A stretch of DNA of 64,000 nt from CAYLLD01 sp964425135 (GCA_964425135.1 CAYRKW010000008.1:7797-71796), one strand, 5' to 3'; numbered from the stretch's first letter, positions 52,475 through 61,865 are shown. The notes: generated by a model not told the origin, from the letters alone. Program-made: numbers and translations.

Positions 52475-54450
52475 TCGGCAGGCACCGCCGCTTTGACCGG
52501 GCGGCTTTTGGCAACGCCGACACGGTATCGCCTGTCCGTGAGGCTAATCAACCCGCCCAGTGACATCACAATCGATCCGAGCCAAATCCAGTTCGAATAC
52601 GGCTTTACATAGGTCCAAACCGCCCAGCCGCCGCCCGCCTGCGGATCGCCCAGCACCACATAAACGTCGCGCGTGACGCCAATATCAATCGCAGCCTCGG
52701 TCGTTGGCATACTCTGAACCGGATAGAACCGTTTCTCAGGCGTCAAAACCGCGATCTCCCGCCCGCCTTTGGCCAGCGTAAACTGCCCCATTTGCGACGT
52801 GTAATTCGGCCCCGAAATCTCTTGGACGCCCTCAAATGTCACCTCGTAGCCGCCAAGCTCAATGACGTCACCGATTTGCGCAACGCGCGTATCTTTCTGC
52901 TCCAGCGCCGTGATCATCGTGATGCCGAAGATCGTCAGCCCAAAGCCGATATGCGCGACCATCTTGCCGTATTCCGCACGCGGCAGACCGGCCAGACGCC
53001 GCATCGAATGGCCGAAGGGAATTTTTGTCAGCTTGATCCGCGATCCCAGATCAGCAAGCGTTCCGAAGATCACCCAAGCCGCCAGGATCATCCCAATCGG
53101 CGCCATAATGCTGCGCCCCGTGGTTAGCGCATAAACCAGCGCACCAAGCGCCAGTGACAGTGCAATCGCACCCCACATCGGCGCCATCGCCCGCCCGATC
53201 TGCGCGCGCTTCCACGATAGCGCCCCGCCGATGGGCAACAGCATCGCCAGCACGATCATAAACGGCGTGAAGGCGACGTTGAAAAACGGCGGGCCGACCG
53301 AAACCTTGATGCCCCAGAACATCTCCGCAACCACCGGCCACATGGTGCCCGCAAAGACAACAGCGGCCGAGACCGACAGCAAAAGGTTGTTCATCACCAG
53401 CCCCGCCTCCCGCGAGATCGGTGCAAAAATGCCCTTCGCCTCCAACTCACTCGCCCGGATCGCATAAAGCGTCAGTGCGCCGCCCACGAACACGAACAAA
53501 ATGCCCAGAATGAAATTCCCGCGCGTCGGATCGGTGGCAAACGCATGCACGCTCGTCAGCAAACCGGAGCGAACGATAAACGTGCCGATCAGCGAGAAGG
53601 AAAACGCCAGGATCGCCAGCAAGATTGTCCAGCTTTTCAGCGCCTCTCGCTTCTCCACCACAATCGCAGAATGCAACAGCGCCGCCGAGATCAGCCACGG
53701 CATAAAGCTCGCATTTTCCACCGGATCCCAGAACCACCAGCCGCCCCAGCCAAGCTCATAATACGCCCACCAGGACCCAAGCGCGATCCCGATTGTGAGA
53801 AACAGCCATGCCGCAAGTGTCCAGGGCCGCACCCAGCGCGCCCACGCTGCATCCACACGGCCTTCGATCAGCGCGGCAACTGCAAAAGAAAACGCCATCG
53901 AGAGGCCAACATAGCCCAGATACAAAAACGGTGGATGGAACGCGAGACCGGGGTCTTGCAGCAGCGGATTGAGATCATTCCCGTCAAAGGGGGGATTGTC
54001 GAGCCGCAAAAACGGGTTGGAGGTGAACAGCATGAACGCAAAAAACGCCACAGCAATCGACGCCTGCACCGCAAGCACCCGCGCCTTGAGCGTGGCCGGC
54101 AGGTTGTCCCCCCACCACGCCACCATCGCCCCAAAAAGCGTCAGGATCAGCACCCACAGCAAGAGCGAGCCTTCGTGATTGCCCCATGTGCCGGAGATTT
54201 TGTAGAGCATCGGCTTGGCGGAATGCGAGTTGTTCGCGACCAGCGCTAGCGAGAAATCCGAGATAATGAAGGCCTGCATAAGCGCCGCAAAGCCAAAGAG
54301 CGTCAGCAAAAACTGCACATTGGCCGTTGGAATTGCCACCGCCATCCAATTGCTCCACCGCTTTTGCGCACCAATCAGCGGGACGATCATTTGCACAATC
54401 GCGGCGAGAAAAGCGACGATCAGTGCAAAATGGCCTAGCTCAGCAATCAT
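52471..54450 (-). CDS. ccmF: cytochrome c haem lyase subunit CcmF
   Basis: Large membrane protein of the Ccm system I synthetase that joins haem to apocytochrome c. The 659 residues form about fifteen helices and contain the haem-handling WWD region (GWGGWWFWDPVENASFMPWL near 235). The start at 54450 follows GGAGAG; a longer frame upstream runs through non-conserved sequence. ccmE and ccmG are not in this window, so only the ccmF-ccmH pair is visible. Confidence 0.96.
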   Translation of the reverse strand: MIAELGHFALIVAFLAAIVQMIVPLIGAQKRWSNWMAVAIPTANVQFLLTLFGFAALMQAFIISDFSLALVANNSHSAKPMLYKISGTWGNHEGSLLLWVLILTLFGAMVAWWGDNLPATLKARVLAVQASIAVAFFAFMLFTSNPFLRLDNPPFDGNDLNPLLQDPGLAFHPPFLYLGYVGLSMAFSFAVAALIEGRVDAAWARWVRPWTLAAWLFLTIGIALGSWWAYYELGWGGWWFWDPVENASFMPWLISAALLHSAIVVEKREALKSWTILLAILAFSFSLIGTFIVRSGLLTSVHAFATDPTRGNFILGILFVFVGGALTLYAIRASELEAKGIFAPISREAGLVMNNLLLSVSAAVVFAGTMWPVVAEMFWGIKVSVGPPFFNVAFTPFMIVLAMLLPIGGALSWKRAQIGRAMAPMWGAIALSLALGALVYALTTGRSIMAPIGMILAAWVIFGTLADLGSRIKLTKIPFGHSMRRLAGLPRAEYGKMVAHIGFGLTIFGITMITALEQKDTRVAQIGDVIELGGYEVTFEGVQEISGPNYTSQMGQFTLAKGGREIAVLTPEKRFYPVQSMPTTEAAIDIGVTRDVYVVLGDPQAGGGWAVWTYVKPYSNWIWLGSIVMSLGGLISLTDRRYRVGVAKSRPVKAAVPAE

Positions 54451-54533
54451 CGGGGTCTCTCCTGCATCTTTCCTCGGTAACATAGAGCGGTGGCGCAGGT
54501 GTACAATTGACAATTCTGTCACGCCCAAGCGTG

Positions 54534-55439
54534 TTACGCCGCAAGCCCTCGTTGCACCGCCACGATCCCCGCCCCGATCAGACCACCATCGCGCACAAAT
54601 TCGCCCGGCTTGATCAAAACCTCCGGAAATTCTGCGTTTGTGCGTTCGCGCACCGCGACATCGAGCGCTGCGATCAACTCAGATGCATTCGATAGCCCGC
54701 CACCCACCGGAATAACCTGCGGCCCTAGCGTGTTGACCAGCATCGAGAGGGGGCGCGAGACCAAATCAAGATACACCTCGACAGTCTTGCTTTCCGCCGC
54801 ACCGTCGTTCATCCAACCTTTGGTGATCTCCAGACTGGGCAAACGCGCGCCATGCAGCGCGTGGTGGATATGCTCTAGCCCCCGCGCAGATCCGATCACA
54901 TCCAAACAGCCCGATCGCCCACACCCACAAGGCAACGGTGGTGTGTCGTATCCGCCGGGGCCATGACTGAAAATAGATCCATGCCCCCATTCTCCCGTGA
55001 CACCGCCCACACCGCGCAACAACTGGCCGTTGGCAACGATACCGCCCCCAACGCCTGATCCCAGAATGATCGCAAAGACCGTCGGGGCACCTTTTCCAGC
55101 CCCGTGATGCGCCTCCGCCAGCGCAAAACAGTCAGCATCATTGGTAACATGAACCGGCTTGCCCAGATGCTCTGACAACTCATCCGCAAAGAGCCGCCCG
55201 TGAACACACGGCAGATTGGCGACATTCGCGCGACCATCGCTCGGATCATAAGAGCCGGTGATCGAGATTGAGACCGCATCCCCGACGGTTTGCGAAACGC
55301 CCGTCGCAATCGCCTCGCGAAACGCCGCCCAATCCTCGCTTGGCACCGGACAGCGTCCAGCCTCTGCAACCATTCCATCGCCATCAAGCGCGCCATAGCG
55401 CAAAAAGGTTCCACCAATGTCAAAACACGTGACGGTCAT
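54534..55439 (-). CDS. ROK-family sugar kinase, possibly N-acetylglucosamine kinase
   Basis: 301-residue ROK kinase. It has the phosphate loop FDIGGTFLRYG near 5, NDADCFALAEAHHG near 100 with the catalytic Asp, GSGVGGGIVANG near 125 and the zinc-binding CGCGRSGCLDVIGS near 172. These fit NagK or a glucokinase-type ROK, but no aminosugar genes are adjacent. The start at 55439 (MTVTCFDIGG) is chosen for family fit. It is divergent from the carnitine operon. Confidence 0.86.
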   Translation of the reverse strand: MTVTCFDIGGTFLRYGALDGDGMVAEAGRCPVPSEDWAAFREAIATGVSQTVGDAVSISITGSYDPSDGRANVANLPCVHGRLFADELSEHLGKPVHVTNDADCFALAEAHHGAGKGAPTVFAIILGSGVGGGIVANGQLLRGVGGVTGEWGHGSIFSHGPGGYDTPPLPCGCGRSGCLDVIGSARGLEHIHHALHGARLPSLEITKGWMNDGAAESKTVEVYLDLVSRPLSMLVNTLGPQVIPVGGGLSNASELIAALDVAVRERTNAEFPEVLIKPGEFVRDGGLIGAGIVAVQRGLAA

Positions 55440-55582
55440 AGCACTGCACCATTCAAGATTAAGTACCGCGCGCTTAATAGCAAAATCGGTGATGACGCAA
55501 GCCCTGTGCAATGGGTCGCTTTTTCGTGTTTCATTTCCGCTGCTGCCTGCTTAACACTTCTGAAAACAACAGGGATACGACG
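55440..55582. promoter_or_regulatory. divergent control region with ATTAAG/CTTAAT inverted repeat
   Basis: The 143 bases between the ROK kinase and the carnitine operon contain ATTAAG at 55458-55463 and CTTAAT at 55473-55478, an inverted repeat with a nine-base GC-rich centre. It sits close to the ROK start and could be an operator. No carnitine regulator gene is visible in the window. Confidence 0.3.
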
Positions 55583-56491
55583 ATGCCACTTCGCATGAAT
55601 ACTGAGGTGTTTATCACCTGCGCCATCACTGGCTCCGGTGGCACGCAAGATCGCTCCCCCCATGTTCCGCGCTCGCCCGAAGAGATCGCCAACAGCGCGC
55701 TGGCCGCCGCCAAAGCCGGCGCTGCGGTGGTCCATTGCCATGTGCGCGATCCCGAAACAGGCGCACCGTCTCGCGATCTGAAGCTCTACCGCGAAGTGAC
55801 CGACCGCATCCGCGCTTTTGACACGGACATGGTGCTCAATCTGACCGCCGGCATGGGCGGCGATATGGTCTTTGGCAAGCCGTCCAACCCAATGCCGCCC
55901 GTGGACGGCACCGATATGGCGAGCGCGGCGGACCGTGTGGCCCATATCGCCGAGTGCCTGCCGGAGATTTGCACGCTCGATTGCGGCACCATGAATTTCG
56001 CCGAGGCCGATTATGTGATGACCAACACACCCGGCATGCTGGAGGCGATGGGCAAGATGATGACCGATCTGGGCGTCAAGCCGGAGATCGAAGCCTTCGA
56101 TACAGGACATCTGTGGTTCGCCAAGAAACTCGTCGAGGACGGCATTTTGGACAGCCCCGCGCTCGTGCAGCTCTGTATGGGCGTGCCATGGGGCGCTCCC
56201 GATGATCTCAACACCTTCATGGCAATGGTCAATAACGTCCCCCAAGACTGGACATGGTCCGCCTTCGCGCTGGGCCGCCACGAGATGCCCTACGTTGCCG
56301 CCTCAGTGCTCGCAGGCGGCAACGTGCGCGTCGGTCTTGAGGACAATCTCTGGCTCGCCAAAGGTGAGCTTGCGACGAACGAAGCCCTCGTTGCGCGCGC
56401 CAAAACCATCATCGAGGCAATGGGCGCCCGCGTCATTGGCCCCGAAGAAGTGCGCACCAAGTTGGGCCTGACAAAACGAGCGCCCAAGTGA
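55583..56491 (+). CDS. BKACE-family 3-dehydrocarnitine:acetyl-CoA transferase
   Basis: Zinc enzyme of the DUF849/beta-keto acid cleavage family, 302 residues. The metal site HCHVRDPETG is near 46, with TNTPGMLEAMG and AFDTGHLWFA further on. BKACE enzymes exchange the beta-keto acid chain with acetyl-CoA. In carnitine clusters the member converts 3-dehydrocarnitine and acetyl-CoA to betainyl-CoA and acetoacetate (CdhC of Pseudomonas). That role is inferred from the overlapping carnitine dehydrogenase gene. The start MPLRMNTEVF at 55583 is preferred; an ATG four codons later is possible. Confidence 0.87.
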   Translation: MPLRMNTEVFITCAITGSGGTQDRSPHVPRSPEEIANSALAAAKAGAAVVHCHVRDPETGAPSRDLKLYREVTDRIRAFDTDMVLNLTAGMGGDMVFGKPSNPMPPVDGTDMASAADRVAHIAECLPEICTLDCGTMNFAEADYVMTNTPGMLEAMGKMMTDLGVKPEIEAFDTGHLWFAKKLVEDGILDSPALVQLCMGVPWGAPDDLNTFMAMVNNVPQDWTWSAFALGRHEMPYVAASVLAGGNVRVGLEDNLWLAKGELATNEALVARAKTIIEAMGARVIGPEEVRTKLGLTKRAPK

Positions 56492-57918
56492 CCTTCGAGA
56501 CCAAAACAGCCGCAATCATCGGCGGTGGTGTCATCGGCGGCGGCTGGGCAGCGCGCTTCTTGCTGAACGGTTGGGACGTGCAGGTCTATGACCCCGACCC
56601 TGAGGCCAAACGCAAAATCGACGCGGTTCTGACCAATGCCCGCGCCTCCCTACCTGCGCTCTACGACACCATGCTCCCGCCCGAAGGAACCCTGACCTAT
56701 CACGACAGTATCGCGCAGGCGGTCGTAAACGCGGCATGGATACAAGAAAGCGTCCCCGAACGGCTCGACATCAAACACGACACCTTCGCTCAAATCCAAG
56801 CCGCCAACACGAACGCCCCAATCGGCTCCTCCACCTCCGGCTTCAAACCCTCCGAGTTGCAACAAAAGGCGACCAACCCCGCCAAAATCCTCGTTGCCCA
56901 CCCGTTCAACCCGGTCTATCTCCTGCCACTCATCGAACTTGTCCCATCCCCGGACACGAGCGCATCGACCATCCAAACCGCCAAATCAATCCTCACGTCC
57001 ATCGGCCTGCACCCGCTCCATATTCGCAAAGAAATAGACGCCCATATCGCCGACCGCTTCCTCGAAGCTGTCTGGCGCGAAGGACTGTGGCTGATCAAAG
57101 ACGGCATCGCCACCACCGAAGAAATCGACAACGCCATCCGCTACGGTTTTGGCCTGCGCTGGGCGCAAATGGGCCTGTTTGAGACCTACCGCATCGCAGG
57201 CGGCGAAGCGGGCATGGCACATTTCATCGCCCAATTCGGCCCTGCGCTCAAATGGCCATGGACCAAGCTGATGGATGTGCCGGAGCTGACCCAAGAGCTG
57301 ACCGATCAAATCGCCAGCCAGTCCGACGCGCAATCCGGTCACCACTCCATCCGCGATCTCGAACGCATCCGCGACGACAACCTCGTCGCCATGATCCGCG
57401 CCCTCAAAGCCAAGGATCAGGCCGCAGGCGCGCTCATCAAAACCCATGAAATAACACTTCCGGGCATAGAGCAAACCGACATCTCAAAGCCCATCACCAC
57501 AATCGCCCGCGTCATCCCCAGCGACTGGACCGACTACAACGGCCATATGAACGAGAGCCGCTATGGCCAGGTCTTCTCTGACGCCGCCGATGCGATCATG
57601 ATGCAGATCGGCGCGGATGCCGACTACATCGCCGCAGGCCTGAGCTATTTCACCATCGAGACAAACATCAAATACCTGCTCGAAACCCACGCAGGCGACG
57701 CCATCACCGTCAAAACCATCGTCACAACCGGCGAAGGCAAGAAACTTGGCCTCACCCACCATATGTACCACGCAAATGGCGATCATCTGGCCTCCTGCGA
57801 TCAGTTCCTGCTGCATGTTGACCTTAAAACCCGCAAATCCTGCGCCCCCGCGCCGCATGTCAGCGAAACCCTCGCCGCAATCGCCGCTGCCCACGCAAAT
57901 CTGGACAAAACCCCATGA
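56488..57918 (+). CDS. lcdH: L-carnitine dehydrogenase fused to a betainyl-CoA thioesterase domain
   Basis: 476-residue fusion. The N-terminal part (1 to about 320) is a 3-hydroxyacyl-CoA-dehydrogenase-like L-carnitine dehydrogenase with the NAD motif IGGGVIGGGWAARF near 10 and AHPFNPVYLLPLIEL near 138. It oxidises carnitine to 3-dehydrocarnitine. The C-terminal part (about 335-476) is a hotdog thioesterase (DWTDYNGHMNESRY near 343), expected to hydrolyse betainyl-CoA to glycine betaine. The GTG start overlaps the BKACE stop, and the end overlaps the acyl-CoA dehydrogenase. The same fusion is known in Sinorhizobium-type lcdH genes. Confidence 0.9.
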   Translation: MTFETKTAAIIGGGVIGGGWAARFLLNGWDVQVYDPDPEAKRKIDAVLTNARASLPALYDTMLPPEGTLTYHDSIAQAVVNAAWIQESVPERLDIKHDTFAQIQAANTNAPIGSSTSGFKPSELQQKATNPAKILVAHPFNPVYLLPLIELVPSPDTSASTIQTAKSILTSIGLHPLHIRKEIDAHIADRFLEAVWREGLWLIKDGIATTEEIDNAIRYGFGLRWAQMGLFETYRIAGGEAGMAHFIAQFGPALKWPWTKLMDVPELTQELTDQIASQSDAQSGHHSIRDLERIRDDNLVAMIRALKAKDQAAGALIKTHEITLPGIEQTDISKPITTIARVIPSDWTDYNGHMNESRYGQVFSDAADAIMMQIGADADYIAAGLSYFTIETNIKYLLETHAGDAITVKTIVTTGEGKKLGLTHHMYHANGDHLASCDQFLLHVDLKTRKSCAPAPHVSETLAAIAAAHANLDKTP

Positions 57919-59075
57919 ATTTCGGCCTCACGCAAGAGCAGGACATGATCGTCCAAACCGTCCGCAGCTTCGTGGAAAACGAAATATATCCCCATGAAGA
58001 GACGGTAGAGCGTACCGGCGAAGTGCCTCCCGACATCGCACAGCACATCAAACAAAAAACCATCGATCTGGGCTTTTACGCCTGCAATTTTCCGCAATCT
58101 GTCGGCGGCGCAGGCCTCAGCCATGTCGATTTTGCGCTGGTTGAACGCGAACTTGGGCGCGGCTCCATGGCCCTCAACCACTTCTTTGGTCGCCCGCAAA
58201 ACATCCTGATGGCCTGTAAGGATGACCAGATCGAACGCTACCTGATGCCCGCGGTGCGCGGCGAAAAAATGGACGCGCTCGCCATGACAGAACCCGATGC
58301 AGGCTCGGATGTGCGCTCGATGAAATGCACGGCAGTCCGCAATGACGGCGATTGGGTTTTGAACGGCACAAAACATTTTATCTCCGGCGCAGAACATGCT
58401 GATTTTATTATCGTATTCGTCGCCACGGGTGAAGATGATACCCCGCGCGGCCCGAAAAAGCGGATCACAACCTTTCTCGTGGATCGCGGTACGCCCGGCT
58501 TCACCATCCGCGACGGCTACGCTTCTGTCTCGCACAGAGGCTACAAAAACATGATCCTCGAATTTGACAATTGCCGCTTGCCTGATGCGCAAGTGCTTGG
58601 CCAGATCGATGGCGGCTTTGCAGTGATGAACGAGTGGCTCTATGCCACCCGCATCACGGTTGCCACAATGTCCGTGGGTCGCGCACGGCGGGTCTTTGAC
58701 TACGCACTCAACTACGCTGCCGAACGCCAGCAATTCGGCCAACCTATCGGCAAATTCCAGGGCGTCGGCTTCCAGATCGCCGATATGATCACCCAAATCG
58801 ACGCCGCTGACTACCTCACCCTTGCTTCGGCCTGGCGGCTCGACCAAAGCCTGCCCGCCAATCGCGAGATAGCCTCCGCCAAACTCTACGCTACCGAAAT
58901 GCTCGCCCGCGTCACAGATGCCGCGATCCAGATCCACGGCGGCATGGGGCTGATGAATGATCTGCCGCTGGAGCGGTTCTGGCGCGATGCGCGGGTGGAG
59001 CGCATCTGGGACGGCACCTCGGAAATACAGCGCCACATCATCGCCCGCGATCTCCTGCGACCCTTGGGAGCCTGA
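57915..59075 (+). CDS. acyl-CoA dehydrogenase, probably gamma-butyrobetainyl-CoA dehydrogenase
   Basis: Flavoprotein of 386 residues with the usual three domains: helical N-terminus, FAD-binding TEPDAGSDVRSMKC near 122, and the C-terminal helical domain with RQQFGQPIGKFQ near 275. At the catalytic base position the YEGTxEIQR motif reads IWDGTSEIQR, so Asp366 replaces Glu. The operon suggests that it oxidises gamma-butyrobetainyl-CoA to crotonobetainyl-CoA, like E. coli CaiA in reverse. The electron acceptor would be ETF, encoded elsewhere. It overlaps the upstream gene by four bases. Confidence 0.85.
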   Translation: MNFGLTQEQDMIVQTVRSFVENEIYPHEETVERTGEVPPDIAQHIKQKTIDLGFYACNFPQSVGGAGLSHVDFALVERELGRGSMALNHFFGRPQNILMACKDDQIERYLMPAVRGEKMDALAMTEPDAGSDVRSMKCTAVRNDGDWVLNGTKHFISGAEHADFIIVFVATGEDDTPRGPKKRITTFLVDRGTPGFTIRDGYASVSHRGYKNMILEFDNCRLPDAQVLGQIDGGFAVMNEWLYATRITVATMSVGRARRVFDYALNYAAERQQFGQPIGKFQGVGFQIADMITQIDAADYLTLASAWRLDQSLPANREIASAKLYATEMLARVTDAAIQIHGGMGLMNDLPLERFWRDARVERIWDGTSEIQRHIIARDLLRPLGA

Positions 59076-59083
59076 GGACAGAT

Positions 59084-59260
59084 GCCTCCGGCGGGGATAT
59101 TTATCGAACCAAAGAAAAAATGCCCTGATCCTTTTGCGAGATCAGAGCATCTTCTTCGGTTACGGCCATCGGCGTCCCCGCCTGTACCGCTCCCCCACGC
59201 TGGCCCATCAAGGTTAAGAAAACCTTGCTTCTTTGGTTGTCAAATATCCCCGCCGGAGGC
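59084..59260. repeat. 177-bp element with perfect 19-bp inverted ends and nested hairpins
   Basis: GCCTCCGGCGGGGATATTT at 59084-59102 is repeated as its exact complement at 59242-59260. Just inside, AACCAAAGAA at 59107-59116 pairs with TTCTTTGGTT at 59229-59238. The interior has two more hairpins: CTGATC/GATCAG (59125-59130 and 59140-59145) and CAAGGTT/AACCTTG (59209-59215 and 59221-59227). It fills the gap between the acyl-CoA dehydrogenase and the ligase. It looks like two inverted copies of a dispersed repeat, or a MITE-like element; no target duplication is evident. Confidence 0.8.
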
Positions 59261-59293
59261 TCCCGCCCGCACCCCATGCTCAAGAGTTTCACA

Positions 59294-61330
59294 ATGAGCC
59301 GCGATTTATCCCGCTTGCTCGCACCCAAATCTGTCGCAGTGATCGGTGGCGGCTTTTGGGGCGAGAATGTCATCGAACAACTGCACAAGATCGGCTTTGA
59401 GGGCGAGATTTGGCCCGTCCATCCGAGCAAAACAGAGTTGGGCGGCCTCCCCTGCATCCCCTCTCTCCGCGCCCTCCCCGCGCCCCCCGACGCCTGTTTC
59501 ATCGGCGTCAACCGCAACGCCACCGTCGACATCGCCCGCGATCTAAGCGCTATGGGCGCGGGCGGCGCGGTTTGTTTCGCTTCGGGCTTTCGCGAGGCGA
59601 GCCGCGAGGATGCGGCCGCCGCTGACCTGCAGGCAGAGCTTATCAAAGCCGCCGGTGCGATGCCCATCCTCGGCCCCAATTGCTACGGCTATATCAATGC
59701 GCTCGACCAAGCCGCGCTCTGGCCCGATCAGCACGGGTTAACCAAGATCGACAAGGGCGTTGCGATCATCACGCAGTCCTCCAACATCGCGATCAATTTC
59801 ACAATGCAGCAACGCGGCCTGCCAATCGCCTATATGATTACCGCAGGCAATCAGGCGCAAACGAGCCTGTCGGACATCGCACAGCATGTCCTGTCCGACC
59901 CGCGCGTGACAGCCCTTGGCATTCACATCGAAGGGTTTGGCGACATCCCCGCGTTTGAGGCGCTGATCGCCAGCACCGACAAACCTGTGATCGCCCTCAA
60001 AGTCGGCACCTCCGAACAAGCGCAGCTGGCAACGATTACCCACACTGCCTCTATGGCGGGCAGTTCCATGGGCGCGGATGCCCTCCTCAGCCGTCTTGGC
60101 GTTGGAAAAGCAACCGATCCCGAAAACTTCTTTGAAGCCCTCAAGATTGCCCATACATTCGGCGCGTTGCCCAATACGAGCATCACATCGATGAGTTGCT
60201 CTGGCGGGGAGGCCAGCCTGATGGCCGATGCGGCGCTGAACCACGGCCTTTCGTGCCCCCCTCTCAACGAAGCGCAGACATTGGGTCTTCGCGATGCACT
60301 CGGACCTCTCGTTGCGCTGGCAAATCCGCTCGATTATCACACTTATATTTGGGGTGATGCGGATAAAATGGCAGACACCTTCGCCGCCATGGCCGACAGG
60401 CACGCCGCGCTCAATATTCTTGTCGTGGACCTGCCACGCGCTGACCGCTGCGACCCGCACGCCTGGGATTGCGCGATTGATGCCATCAAATCCGCGCAGA
60501 CAACCACCAAAGCCCGCTTTGCCGTGCTGACCATGCTGCCCGAAAACCTGCCCGAGCCCCTGGCGTTTGACCTGATGACGCATGGCATCGTCCCACTGAG
60601 CGGCATGTCATCGGGTCTTGCAGGCGTTGCCATCGCAGCCCAATGCAATCCCGTCGCGTTGATTGTCCCGACGCTGCAATCTCCCATGCCGAACGCCCCC
60701 CAAACCGTGCTCGAACATGACGCCAAACGCCTGCTCAAAGCCGTTGGCCTGCCGATACCGGGCACGCGCGTGATGCACTCTGAGGACGATCTGCACACAT
60801 TCTGCGACACCGCCGACAAACGCTACGTCCTCAAATCTATCGGCGCCGCCCATAAATCCGAAACCGGCGGCGTGCATCTCAACCAATCTGCCGCGGCGCT
60901 ACGCCAAACAGCCCGATCCATGGCATTTCCACTTCTCGTCGAAGAGATGATAGAGGGCGGCATCGCCGAAATGCTCCTCGCTGTCACCCGCGATCCCGCC
61001 CATGGCTTTGTGCTGACTATCGGCGCGGGCGGCATTATGACTGAATTGCACAATGACACGGCTCACCTCATGATCCCCGCCTCCGATGAAGAGATAGACA
61101 CAGCCCTTAACGCCTTGCGCATCGCCCCCGTCCTGCGCGGCTATCGCGGCAAAAGCGGCATCAACCGCCGCGCGCTTATCAATACCATCCACGCGCTCCA
61201 GGAATTTGTCACGCAATACGCCGAGCAAATCACCGAGCTGGAAATAAACCCGTTGATCTGCACCAAAGATGCTGTCTTTGTCGCAGACGCACTCCTGCAA
61301 ATGGACCTCAAACCGGAGGCACTCATATGA
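59294..61330 (+). CDS. ADP-forming acyl-CoA ligase (acetate--CoA ligase family)
   Basis: 678 residues in the fused alpha-beta order: CoA-binding Rossmann domain (about 1-130, SVAVIGGGFWGENV), ligase-CoA domains (about 140-450) and an ATP-grasp domain (about 465-675, with KSIGAAHKSETGGV and ELEINPLICT). The phosphorylated His of this superfamily is His250 in THTASMAGS. It would activate gamma-butyrobetaine, crotonobetaine or carnitine with CoA, ATP giving ADP and phosphate. The substrate is inferred from neighbours. The ATG at 59294 has a weak ribosome site; an earlier frame runs into the repeat element. Confidence 0.86.
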   Translation: MSRDLSRLLAPKSVAVIGGGFWGENVIEQLHKIGFEGEIWPVHPSKTELGGLPCIPSLRALPAPPDACFIGVNRNATVDIARDLSAMGAGGAVCFASGFREASREDAAAADLQAELIKAAGAMPILGPNCYGYINALDQAALWPDQHGLTKIDKGVAIITQSSNIAINFTMQQRGLPIAYMITAGNQAQTSLSDIAQHVLSDPRVTALGIHIEGFGDIPAFEALIASTDKPVIALKVGTSEQAQLATITHTASMAGSSMGADALLSRLGVGKATDPENFFEALKIAHTFGALPNTSITSMSCSGGEASLMADAALNHGLSCPPLNEAQTLGLRDALGPLVALANPLDYHTYIWGDADKMADTFAAMADRHAALNILVVDLPRADRCDPHAWDCAIDAIKSAQTTTKARFAVLTMLPENLPEPLAFDLMTHGIVPLSGMSSGLAGVAIAAQCNPVALIVPTLQSPMPNAPQTVLEHDAKRLLKAVGLPIPGTRVMHSEDDLHTFCDTADKRYVLKSIGAAHKSETGGVHLNQSAAALRQTARSMAFPLLVEEMIEGGIAEMLLAVTRDPAHGFVLTIGAGGIMTELHNDTAHLMIPASDEEIDTALNALRIAPVLRGYRGKSGINRRALINTIHALQEFVTQYAEQITELEINPLICTKDAVFVADALLQMDLKPEALI

Positions 61331-61865
61331 CCGACAGCCCGATCAAAACCCGCCGTGAAGGTGGCATCCTGGAGGTCACCCTCGACCGCCCCAAAGCCAA
61401 TGCCATCGATCTGGCGACCAGCCGCATCATGGGCGACACCTTTGCCGCGTTTCGCGATGATCCTGAGTTGCGGGTTGCGATCCTGACGGCCAGCGGCGAA
61501 AAGTTCTTTTGCCCAGGCTGGGACCTTAAAGCCGCAAATGATGGCGATGCGGTCGATGGCGATTATGGCGTCGGCGGCTTTGGCGGCCTGCAAGAACTGC
61601 CGGGCCTCAACAAGCCGGTCATTGCCGCGATCAACGGCATTTGCTGCGGTGGCGGTCTCGAACTCGCTCTTTCTGCCGATATGATCCTCGCAGCCGAGCA
61701 CGCCAGCTTCGCCCTGCCCGAGATCCGTTCCGGCACCGTCGCCGACGCCGCCTCAATCAAACTGCCCAAGCGCATCCCTTATCACATCGCCATGGACATG
61801 CTCTTCACGGGTCGCTGGCTCGATGCGAGCGAGGCGCATCGCTGGGGCTTTGTGAACCAGATACA
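61327..61865 (+). CDS. caiD: carnitinyl-CoA dehydratase CaiD, truncated by assembly gap
   Basis: Crotonase-family enzyme that hydrates crotonobetainyl-CoA to carnitinyl-CoA. The visible 179 residues follow E. coli CaiD closely: LDRPKANAID, FRDDPELRVAIL, GWDLKAA, then GGFGGLQEL and GGGLELALSAD. The catalytic-side helix LPEIRSGTVADAAS differs from the VPDSGG form. The ATG overlaps the ligase stop by four bases. The last ~80 residues are lost in a 100-N gap. The frame after the gap (AVFILLIF then stop) does not look like a crotonase end, so the gap size or frame is not reliable. Confidence 0.88.

Noticed and set aside
59101..59293. Upstream extension of the ADP-forming ligase
   Set aside because: The extra codons come from the inverted-repeat element and match no family N-terminus; the ATG at 59294 gives the expected start.
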